Assembly (NCBI RefSeq): GCF_932526225.1
Contig: NC_064037.1
Coordinates: forward strand, 15,231,601 to 15,295,600
Direction of reading: 5' to 3'
From: Nematostella vectensis
Taxonomy: Eukaryota; Cnidaria; Anthozoa; Actiniaria; Edwardsiidae
DNA: 64,000 nt
The notes under the pieces were generated by a model that saw only the letters and a program-made list of their open reading frames with translations, ran no database searches and had not been told where the DNA came from. Below are positions 1 to 11,700 of this stretch, piece after piece; the stretch's first letter is position 1, and each line of letters starts with the position of its first letter. The position numbers and the translations under genes are program-made.

Positions 1-202
1 GGCTACAGAGCTAAACACTCGTGTTGTTGTCTTTCTCTGATCTTCTCGTGAGATTATCTACTGTTGACCCACATCTTGAAACAAGGGACACTTAAAATAA
101 CCCACAATTTAAATCATCAAATTTTCCGCGATTGGGGTTTGAAATTATTTAAAAATTATCACTAATTTATATGCCTGGAAACACGTATTCAGTATAATAA
201 TC

Positions 203-208
203 TTTATT
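203..208 (-). terminator. poly(A) signal of the GNAT gene
   Basis: An AATAAA hexamer reads on the minus strand about 150 bases past the stop codon at 359. Position and strand fit the 3' end of the acetyltransferase transcript. The exact cleavage site cannot be seen. Confidence 0.5.
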
Positions 209-358
209 TATTTATGATCTCATATAAAATTTCTTGTTATTTCGTCAATGTCTTGCAATCTGACCAAAACAGTTTGATTGACAGATTGCTAAAACCATCT
301 TCTTAGAATGATATTCCTGACTTATAATGTCATCTCCTTCTCACTTGTAAATTCCCTT

Positions 359-2644
359 CTACATTTTGGGCTCTGAGAATTTCTCCATCGGTTGCAAGTT
401 GCTGAACAGGTGACACGAAGGGTGTATACACTGCATCTGTGCGCCAACTTCATGATAACCCAATTTCTTGAAAAACCCCACAGACCTGATGGCGCTCTCT
501 ACTTTTATTGGTCTCTTTTTGCGTTTTCTGAGCACTTCCTCCATTCCAAGTATCATCAAGGATCCATACCCTTTATCCTGGGTACGAAAAAGGTGGTAAG
601 AATTTACAGTAATCGGCAACGTTAAAACTTTCTTAAAGCTTGTTCAAATAATGATTAAATGTTACATTACTCATAGCACTGAAATATTTGTTATTCCAGA
701 ACTATGACAGAAGGAAGAAAGATTTGTTATGCCATATGCTTCTATAAGCTATTGACTTTGTTGTTGAAACCTTAACAAGATGTTAGAACCTATTTGACTA
801 GTATCACTATAGCCAAACCTACCAGCAGCAATCTCTTCCCTCCCTGGAAAAACTGAAACTGAATTATCTATCATGTATTGCCCATGCCCCCCCCCCACCA
901 AATTTCTTCCAAAATTATAAGGAAATTACAAGTAGGGAACTGGCTGTGCCCCCCAAAAAATTTCCTTAAAAAAACATACATCAACCCCCCCCCCCCCCCT
1001 CTTTCACCTTTTTTTACTGTAGCTGTATAGACTAAAACATGTGAGAAAGTTAGGGTCTGTGTTACCCTTGCTCTATCACCTGATAATCTTTGTTGACAAA
1101 CAAGAAGTCTATCTGGTGACAGTAGTCCCTTTTCTTGTGATTGGTCTGCTCTTCGTCAGCTGGGGTGGCACTGCCTACACTGACAATGGTCTCTAGGTGA
1201 TGTAACACTAAACATCAGTGTTGAAAAGAGAAAAGTTTCTCAAGAAATAGACATACAGCTAGACCACAAAAAATCTTGTTTTGTTATTTATTTCCTAGAG
1301 AGCCAATGGGCAGGTGGCTTTTATTTATATTTATTTCTAATTTATTTTAAAAAAATTAAGCCATTGAAGCTATACTCCAGCGCAAAGACTCACTAAGGGA
1401 AAAACAAAAAATATATATGCTGCCAATCTTAAAGCCGCATTGTCACCAGTTTACTTCCGGTCGATTGCGTAAAAATATCCGATGATTTTTAACGGAGAAT
1501 GCGAAAAATATTTCAAAATATTGAAAGCAGTGTGTTTATTGGAAGTTTTTTTGAGAATGTGATCGATAATTTAGAGCTGTTAATTATCTCGGATTCTAAT
1601 AGATTATTTTGTCTTTTAACGGTTGAGGTTTCCGTCGGACCTCTGGAAGTAGACTGGTGACAATGCGGCTTTAACTTGTCTTTGGAACAGGAAATCGCTC
1701 TACTTCAAACTTGTGTCTTATGTTTGCGACCCACCTTTCAATGGTGCCAAAAAAGAGATACCTTTGAAAATGTTTTGGTCGGAGTAGATCCCATTGCTTT
1801 CATTTTTTTATATTCAAGAAAAAGCAAGACCACACACACATGTGATGAAATTCAACCCATCATAACAAATGATATGTCTGTCATTTTTTAAACACCAATT
1901 TTAATAAGATTTAAAATTCTGTAAGTGAGACAAATTGACCTCTTGCGACTCACAAAAACTTGCTTACCTAACTTAGAGTATCCTTCTCAAAGTCTACAGA
2001 GGGGTCGACTTGTGGTAAGTCTATACTATAGTTGTAAATAGTTGTACTATTATTTTTTTTCTCAGGATATGGTGTACTCTCTGCTTAGTAACACAAAGGG
2101 TTATACCTTTCACAGTTGGTTGGTCTATCATCTCACCGAACCAAACAAGGCTGCCTTCAAATGGCTCCATAGACTGACCGCAGATCTCACGGGATATGGC
2201 ACGGAATGTTCGACGGTTTTTCCAAGAATTCTCCACTTCGTAAACATGCAAAGCAGGCTCGATCCAGCCACTGAAAAACACTATCCCTTAGATTATCACT
2301 ATTGTAATGAAAATACACAAATAATTTAAGCAATAAGTATAAGTAACTTAATGAAATTTGTCGCGTGCGACCAAAAAAAAACTGAAAACACTCAAACAAA
2401 GGCTACACAAATAATAAAACAATAACCAAAAGAGATTATTCAATGATTTAATGAACATACCTCATCATGTAACCATCTCACATTATAAAATATACCAAAA
2501 AATAAATGTTTCTCTTATAAAAAGGCAACCTCAAAAGGCAAATGGAGTCAGTCTCCCAAACATCAAAACTCACCAGACGTTCTTGCCAGCCACAGGTAGC
2601 CCATTTACATGCAAGAAGCTGAGCCCGCGAATATTTGGCGCCAT
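359..2644 (-). CDS. GNAT-fold N-acetyltransferase-like protein, 188 aa, four exons
   Basis: Exons in order of transcription: 2644-2574, 2270-2107, 1192-1080 and 577-359. They total 567 bases, and every junction is GT/AG and in phase. The start is ATG in an AAAATGGCG context. The protein opens MAPNIRGLSF. Exons 3 and 4 join to give IDFLFVNKDYQDKGYGSLMI: a beta strand running into Q-D-K-G-Y-G, which fits the acetyl-CoA pyrophosphate loop (Q/R-x-x-G-x-G/A) of GNAT enzymes. A later stretch, VGFFKKLGYHEVG, looks like the usual C-terminal GNAT strand-helix. Substrate is unknown and I do not recognise a named orthologue. The protein has no signal peptide or membrane segment, so it is probably cytosolic or nuclear. 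It is head to head with RAD9. Its second intron holds a MITE at 1429-1674. The splice model is firm; the function rests on the GNAT motif alone. Confidence 0.83.
1429..1674 (+). mobile_element. TTAA-flanked MITE, copy 1
   Basis: A 246-bp element with terminal inverted repeats of about 30 bp. It begins TTAAAGCCGCATTGTCACC and ends with the near-complement GGTGACAATGCGGCTTTAA. TTAA sits at both edges, as expected of a piggyBac-type target duplication, though TTAA could also be part of the terminus. There is no ORF, so it is non-autonomous. Four related copies lie at 6557, 41059, 49870 and 58424. This one is in an intron of the acetyltransferase gene. Confidence 0.85.
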
Positions 2645-2744
2645 TTTGAATTTGCAAGCCACTTTGTAATAACTTGATGTTTTTTTTTACGATGTTTTAA
2701 ACTAAAACTGGAGAAAACGATGATATTCAGCTAGCTACTTAAAA
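2645..2744. promoter_or_regulatory. bidirectional promoter between the GNAT gene and RAD9
   Basis: Exactly 100 bases separate the minus-strand ATG at 2644 from the plus-strand ATG at 2745, so both 5' UTRs and core promoters must share this stretch or overlap the neighbouring first exons. No TATA box is evident. The GNAT ATG lies in a GGCGCCAT context typical of TATA-less promoters. Confidence 0.6.
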
Positions 2745-5700
2745 ATGCGGGGTATCATACCCGGTAGGGCCGTGAAATGTATGTACAACTTGGTTCTATA
2801 TTGAAATCATTTAATTTGGAATTCAAGGGCCAAGTCATCAAAATGCGTCTATCTATAAGTACTTAACTTATATTATGTTTTTTTTTTATTATTATTGCAG
2901 CGTTTGCTAAAGCGGTTCACTGCCTTTCTAAGATAGGAGAGGAGCTTTATCTAGAAGCGTTACCAGATGGGGTATGCCACTTTTTATTTAACTTTCTATC
3001 TGTTATGTGTTATGAATTAAGTTAATAACCAAGTAACTAACCTCGTTAATAAAATGATCTTATAAAGTGCTTTTTTGTCAGGGTAGTAAAGGGGGTATGG
3101 ATCACGTTTCACGGACCAGGCAAAATGGCTTTTTCACGTTTCACGGACATTAAAATAGACGATTTCACGTTTCTCGATTGTGAAAATAGGCCAAATCTCA
3201 TCTTCACGAAAATATTCTTTACCACCAGTATTGTCACTTTTTCAATACAGAATTTCGATACAGTAAATTCCATTCCAAAACATTTTTTTGCTTGCAGATT
3301 GCCATTCGCACTGTCAATCAGTCTCGATCTGCTTATGCTTGCTTCATGTTTCACTCCTGTTTCTTCTTGAGCTATGATGACGGAAGGGATGAGCTCCCAG
3401 ACAGCTCTCAGGTTGATGACATGGTCAAGTGTAAGATTGCCATGAAGGTATGCTAAATGTTCAAGTTGCACCAAATAGATAATGGTGACAGTTATCATTA
3501 TCAACAACATCAAATGAATGGTGGAAAAATGTCTACATGTTTTAGAAATTTGAGACCATGCTAAAACAGGGGGAGGAGGTTGGATTGGGGGAGGGGGGCA
3601 GGACAGGGGCGAGGGGATATAATACTGGAGATATGAATACTGGATGGATCCATGTATCTTGGTATCAGGGGGGTGCAGCAATTTAAATTGACATTAAAAA
3701 CAAAATACTCATCATGCATACACCTATTTCAAACAAAGCTGCCCCCAGAGAATCTTTGTGTTATAACTGCATTGCTTTATTCATATCAAATAAATTAATA
3801 ATAAGCCTAGATAAAAGCTTACTAAGGCCAGGAAAGCATGAATGAATCATTTTTTATGTGTCTGTAAACATCCACATAGGTTTCAGAGACCAGGATTTAA
3901 TTATTAATAATATATATCACCCATTAAGCACTGCAGGTTACATCAACGGGTGTTACATGATGTGATGTCACATCCCGAATCCTGTCTTGCGTCCCTGCCC
4001 CAGCTTTGTTATAATCTTGGATCAGGCATGCTATATCAGGGTGTCTACAAAACGGAGACCTAAAACCTAATACCTAAAACCTGTGACCCCAAAAGCTACG
4101 ACCCCTAAAGCTACGACCCCAAAAGCTACGACCCCCCCCAAAATTTCAGTTATTATTTAGTCTACCTTGTTTCCCAAATGGTTACACAGCGCGAAAGTTT
4201 CATATGGAGTCAGTGATCCCTATGAGGTAATTCAGCGAATTTTGTTGTGCTTTTCATGGAGGAAATATTCTCATGTGCGCGCCAATGAACTATTTTTAAT
4301 CGCCGTAGTTGCACTCATTTTTTAGACACGCTCCTTTGCCCGAAAAATTATCCCAAAAACTCTCCCGGTAACCTAACAGACCCGGCAATTATCGGTAATT
4401 TAGAAAAATGCATCCAGAAAAGTTTTCAAACTCCCTGGGGAGGAAGAGTGTTAATCAAAACAAAGCTTTTGCGTAGCGTGCCGATACGGGTTCCCAACAA
4501 GTAAATTATAATTTCCAAATTTATAAATAGGTTGGCTAAATAGTTATTGAAATCCTAGTTTGTCGATGTCTGTAGACAACTTGCACCCCAAAAATGGCTG
4601 TGGCATCGACATTTTTCGAAAAAAAGACAAAGAACAAGTTAATAAAGTCTCATTAGAAAAGCTTCTAATAATTTTGCAAAGCTGTTTATATTTTTAGGCA
4701 CACTGTGACAGCTCAATGTCAAATCATTTGACAGAAATCCGATAAAATGATGTAAGCCTTGATTGGTCCACTTTTTCCGGGCAGTGGAATGGTTTTCTCT
4801 GTGATGAAAACTTTCTACAACTCGACACAACTAGAACATGAAGCGATTTCCCGTATAAAGTTAGGGGCAATTAAGATTTTGAAAGAAACACCCGAAAAAG
4901 TTTACTAGGTGACATTCCGGGTTTCTGAGTTTATTGGCGTTTTAAGAAACTACCACCTGGAAACACAAGTAGTTCACTATTTCCCAATTAAAAAAAAAAT
5001 TGAATAAGCTTATTATCTCATAAGGATCACTGATTTCACATGAAACTTCCACGCTGTGTAGCCATTTTGGGAAACAAGGTAGGCTAATAACGGCAAAATT
5101 TTGGGGGTCGTAGCTATTGGGGTCGTAGCTTTTGGGGTCACAGGTTTTATGTTTTAGGTTTAAGGTCTTCGTTTTGTAGACACCCTGCTATATCACTATA
5201 AAGAAATTCCCAATGCAATGTTTCAAATTATTTTAACAGTTATATGCATCTCAAATCGATATCAAACAATACAATTTAATTATCTAGCATTCTTAACAGA
5301 AAATCCTTCTTTATCTTTATATAGTAGAACCATGAAATTCACTTATGCAACATTTCAAATTATTTTAACAGTTACATGCATCTCAATTCAATATCAAACA
5401 ATTCAATATAATTATCTATCATTCTTAGCAGGAAATCTAGGCAAATTTAGGCAGAGCTGAAGGGAAGAAATTTGAAGTTTGTTACAGTATATAAAGGGAG
5501 TTTCCACTGTATTGTGATTGTTGTTGCAGTCCTGTCTGTCAGCATTCAAGTCTGTGAACACACTGGAGAAGTCAGTGGACAAATGTCAGATTGACCTGAG
5601 CATCAAGGAGGCAAGGCTTGTTTTCCTTTTCTACTGCAAACATGGTGAGTTTTCAAATAACACCACTACACCCAAATAGTAAGAGTCAACAATTATAGAA

Positions 5701-8700
5701 TGGTCTATCTTCTAAAGTTAAAAAAAAGGTTTAAAAAATCTGAGAAAACTTCGGAAGTGGTTTGGTGGGTCAATAAGAACCAACATATGGGAAAAAAAAG
5801 AACATTTGAAAATTGAAAAAAAAATGCTGGTTGTCAATGATTGCAGCAACATCCGGCAAATCACAATAAAATGCGAGTAGCTCTCCCAATGGATAGGGCA
5901 TTAGCATGTTGGAAACCTGTGGTGATCATTCAACACAACAAATCACACAGTCAATATTTTCTTCTTTCATTGTCTTGTCCATTTGACATGCTTGGCTTGT
6001 ACTTACAGGTATCACCAAGACCTATAACCTTACTTTTCAAGAATGTGAATCTTTGCAAGCTGTCTTTACGAAAGACCTCTGCCCCAACTTCATCTCAGCT
6101 CAGGCCAGGTACTGTAAGCAGCCCTAGAACTTATTTCTCACTGACATGCATGTATAAATGCAACTGTACCAATAATATGTTGATAATAAAACACTAATTC
6201 CTTGCATAATGCATAATTAGGAAAAAGACACTCAATAGTGTATTTGGGGGAAATTGTTCAATTTCAAAAGTTCATGAATGTTATTTTAAAAATGTGATTT
6301 TAACCATGCCCTAATAAAAAACAACTTCTCGCACATGAGTAATTATGGGAACAATTGTTTTAATTTTTTTTTAAAACAAAACAAATTATTTACCACAGGT
6401 TGCTAAATGAGACAGTCTACAATTTTCCCAACAATCTGGATGAGCTCACATTATCAGTGAACCCTGAGTTGCTGAAAGCCACAAACTACGCAGAGGATGA
6501 GCCAGGTAAGCATTTGTGAATAAATAGCATAAAAATGAATCAATACAGGGTGACAATTAAAGCCACATTGTCACGAGTTTACTTCCGGAGGTCCGACGGA
6601 AATCTCAACCGTTAAAAGACAAAAGAATCTATTAAAATCCGAGATATTTAACAGGTCATCTGCTCTAAATTATCAATCACATCCTCAAAGAAACTTCCAA
6701 TAGACACACTGCTTTCCATATTTTGAAATATTTTTTTGCGTTTTCCATTAAAAATCATCGGATATTGTTACGTATTCGGCCGGAAGTAAACTGGTGACAA
6801 TGCGGCTTTAAATGCATTGTCATGTATGAGTGTAATGTGCATAATCAAATGAATTCATAATAACCACAAGTATTTTTTTCCAGATCCCAACAAAGTCATC
6901 CGCACAGAGATGACCCTAGTTCCTGATGAGTTTGATAATTACCAGATTGGTGTGGACACTGATGTCACCTTTTGCTTAAAGGAGTTAAGGGTAAGACCAT
7001 TACCAGATAAGTGTCGAGCTAAGGGTAAGACCATACCAGATAAGTGTGGAGCTAAGGGTAAGGCCATTACCAGATAAGTGTAGAGCTAAGGGTAAGACCA
7101 TTACCACATAGGTGGGGAGATAAGGGAAAGACCATTACCATATAGGTGGGAAGCTAAGGGTAATACCATTACCAGATAGGTGTCGAGCTGAGGATAAGGC
7201 CATTACCAGATAGGTGGGGAGCTAAGGGTGAGGCCATTACCAGATAGGTGGGGAGCTAAGGGTAAGACCATTACCAGATAGGTGGGGAGCTAAGGGTAAG
7301 ACCATTACCAGATAGGTGTCGAGCTAAGGGTAAGACCATTACCAGATAGGTGTCGAGCTTAGGGTAAGACCATTACCAGATGGTGGCGAGATAAGGGTTA
7401 AGACCATTACCAGATAGGTGGGGAGAAAAGGGTAAGCCATTACCAGATAAGTGTCAAGCTAAGGGTAAAACCATTACCACATAGGTGGGGAGATAAGGGT
7501 AAGACCATTACCAGATACTAGGTGATCTAAGGGTAAGACTATTACCAGATAGGTGTGCTTAAGGTAAGACCATTACCAGATATAGGTGTGGAGCTAAGGG
7601 AAAGACCATTACCAGATAAGTGGGGCGCTAAATCCCTGTCCCTATCAGAAGCCTTTTTTGTAACAGGTTTGTTGGCTACCTTGTGAATATTCATTTTATC
7701 TTTCGCAGGCCATTTTATCATTTGCTGAGTTTGCTGGCTACCCTGTCAATATCCATTTTGAGACAGCTGGCAAGTGAGTCCATCAATGACAATGACAATG
7801 ACAATCACAATCGTAAAAACAACAATAACAACACCAATAAAAAAATAATTGTGTTTATTAACTATCAATCAATCAATCAATTATCATGGAATCACAAATG
7901 GTAATTATATGATAATGCTGTAGAATCTAGGGTAGAACCTACAGAATGTACAGAATTTAATCTCTTTCAAAAGGCACACTATCTCAAGCAGTCACCTTCT
8001 TTTTTCAAGATTACTTTAATCCTAAAGTATGTTGACCACCTCTTGATAGGCCAATAGTGTTCAGTCTGGATGCAGAGCCGTCATATGAGGCTGACTTTGT
8101 ACTTGCCACCCTTGTCGACCAGCCTGTTTCAACCCAGTCATCACAGGTCTCCATGGCAGCATCAAATGCCAAAAGCGTTGGGAACAAGGGCAAAGGAAAG
8201 AAGACTGAACGGTTTGTTTCGTAGGATATAGACCCTCATAATCTTTATTTTGTTATTACAAAATGACCATCCGAAAGTATTCCTTGATATTTGGCTTACC
8301 AAATTCAATCATTTTAAATATCAAAAGATTTGTAGATTGGGCCATGCAAAGAGATGTTTATCTACTGGCTATTTAGCTGCTAGGGATAAAAAATGGCTGA
8401 CATAGCCACTTTGAGACACTTGGTAGGGCTCAAGTACCTTACATACATACAAGAAAACTAAATTTTCTACTTGAACACAGAACGAGTGCTGTAGTTTTTT
8501 TTTTTCTTGGTGCTTGCATACGACCAGTTCTCACTTATGTTGATTTTGCTTAGCTCTTCTGAGGACCAACCTTAACTGTGTAATGATTGTCTTCAGAAAA
8601 GAAACAACTTCACAGAATATACCAAACGGCAAGCCAAAGCCAGATGAAATGTTATCCTCAAAGCAGAAAGTTTCCAATTCACCTTCAAAAGCACCAGAAA

Positions 8701-11700
8701 GACAGAAATCCCAGACTAATCACTCACAGCGATCTGCTGCTAGGAAAAATAGTAGCAATGGTAATGGCAGTGCTGCAGATGAGGATAGGAGAGATGCTGA
8801 TTGCCAAATTGCAGAGAAGGAGAAGCAAGCAAGGTCTGTAGATTTATTTCATATGTAGTTATCATAATGATCTAGGGAGCCTAGATCAGGGCTTCTGGAA
8901 TGACACGGAAAAAAACTCAAAATTACGCGGGATTCTTTGCTAAATTACGTGGAAAATCAATCATTACACGCTAAATTGCGCGGGATTTTGCAATACATTT
9001 TTCTTTAAAAATTAAAATTTTACAGGATTCTTTACTGAATTACGCGCTAAAATACACGAAATATCAACTGTTACGCCCAAATTCCAGAAGCCCTGCTAGA
9101 TGGTGCAGTTGGCAAAGGGTTGTTCTGTAGTGCCTCTGCCTCTCATTTCTTGGTTCTGGGTTCGAGTACAAGTTCCAACTTGAGTTGAGTTGAGTTGGTC
9201 TCGCCTTTGCTCCAAGTGTTTTTATGTGGGTTCTCTGGTTCTCCTCATTTCACAAAACCCACAATTTCTCCCTAAGCTGTGTTCTGTGGTAAGACCAGGG
9301 CTTCTGGAATAACGCAGAAAAAAACTCAAAATTACGTGGGATTCTTTGCTAAATTATGCGCTAAATTACGCAGAAAATGAATCATTACACGCTAAATTAC
9401 TCTGTGTTCTGTGGTAAGACATGAATTGCATGGTGGCTACCTGAGGTGCCTTCCTAAGCCTTCAACTCTACCATGTCTGAATCTGAGCTATCATAATCCA
9501 GCATTCCAGCTAGAACAAGAGTGAATAGCTTTCCCAATTAAAAATTTATGATCTGAGGAAAGCACCTTTAAACTTGTGCATTATTTTTCAACAGTGGTAA
9601 GAAGCTCAATAAAAGTGCTGCTGATGTGGAAGATTTTTTCAGTGACTCCTTTCCGTATCAAGGTGAAACAAGCATTTACTTTTTTTTATTTTTTTTTTTA
9701 ATGCCCTTTTCTTATTTTTTTATGTTCTCACTATGCTTTTAATTGCATCTTGTCAGATAAATTCAGTAAAAAAGCCAAGAACTTGTCTGTTATTCCTGAG
9801 CAGAGTCAAGAAAACTGTTCATTGTATCCTCTTTAATTTTGAAAGGGTTTTTATTGAATATTTTTATAAGTTAAAATTAGAGTTAAGTTGATTTTTATTA
9901 AAATATAAAATTGCTCTTACTTTACCTTAACAATGATTAGCCAAGGGAGTGCACCTTCAATTAGAACTCCCCCTAGTGTGGCCACAGGTATTTGCTTTTC
10001 CAGTAAATTATTTTACACCATCATTTAAATGACTACTAGGATTCTAAAAATGTGTTTTTTCATGTTCAGATGCATCATTTCTTCGACATGCTGAAATGGT
10101 GAGATGGCCGGGAGGGTCTCTTTAACTCACAATTTTTTTTAAAATTATCAATCATGTCTCTGGAAAAGTGGAAAGTTATGCAACCAACAATGATTAAATC
10201 AACCCTTATTCCAGAACCAAGGAGCTTTTCATGAGTGTATTTCAGGAGTATTTCATGATTCATATCAAAAATTCCAGTCCACAAATCACATAAACAGTTA
10301 AATTCTTGGACCACTTTCATGTAATGATAGCATTTTCCTAGTTTTCAACTTTATGGATAACCCTTAATTTCAAAACATTGCAGAGAGAAATCATATTACA
10401 ATAATTCTATATTTCCTGGCTTAGAACTGTTTTTTATTTGTAAATATTATAGCCATCTATTGGCGAGGATAGCCTGAATGTGGAAAGTCCCAACACTGAT
10501 AGATCACAAGTAAGGAAACTGTCAAGAGAATCTCTTGATTTGGAGCTGTATGATGAAGACCAGGATGACGTTTTACCAGCTACACCACCCTCTAAAAAGG
10601 TATGCACGAGGTAGCAGTGTCACCACCCTCTAAAAGGTATTGATGAGATACCAGTGACGCCACCCTCTAAAAGGTATTGATAAGATACCAGTGACATCAC
10701 CCTCTGAAAAGGTATGGATGAGATACCAGTGACATCACCCTCTGAAAAGGTATGGATGAGATACCAGTGACATCACCCTCTGAAAAGGTATGGATGAGAT
10801 ACCAGTGACATCAGCCTCTAAAAGGTATGGATGAGATACCAGTGACATCACCCTCTGAAAAGGTATGGATGAGATACCAGTGACATCACCCTCTAAAAGG
10901 TATGGATGAGATACCAGTGACGCCACCCTCTAAAAGGTATGGATGAGATACCAGTGACATCACCCTCTGAAAAGGTATGGATGAGATACTAGTGACGCCA
11001 CCCTCTAAAAGGTATGGATGAGATACCAGTGACATCACCCTCTAAAAGGTATGGATGATATACCAGTGACACCACCCTCTAAAAGGTATGGATGAGATAC
11101 CAGTGACATCACCCTCTAAAAGTATGGATGAGATACCAGTGACATCACCCTCTAAAAGGTATGGATGAGATACCAGTGACATCACCCTCTAAAAGGTATG
11201 GATGAGATACCAGTGACATCACCCTCTGAAAAGGTATGGATGAGATACCAGTGACATCACCCTCTAAAAGGTATGGATGAGATACCAGTGACATCACCCT
11301 CTAAAAGGTATGGATGATATACCAGTGATATCACCCTCTGAAAAGGTATTGATGAGATACCAGTGACACCACCCTATGAAAAGGTATGGATGAGATACCA
11401 GTGACATCACCCTCTAAAAGGTATGGATGAGATACCAGTGACATCACCCTCTAAAAGGTATGGATGAGATACCAGTGACATCACCCTCTAAAAGGTATGG
11501 ATGAGATACCAGTGACATCACCCTCTGAAAAGGTATGGATGAGATACCAGTGACATCACCCTCTAAAAGGTATGGATGAGATACCAGTGACATCACCCTC
11601 TAAAAGGTATGGATGATATACCAGTGATATCACCCTCTGAAAAGGTATTGATGAGATACTAGTGACACCACCCTCTAAAAGGTATGGATGAGATACCAGT

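Noticed and set aside
2042-2329. Plus-strand open frame of 95 codons over the acetyltransferase exon
   Set aside because: The minus-strand reading has a proper acceptor, donor and phase with its neighbours; the plus reading is its shadow.
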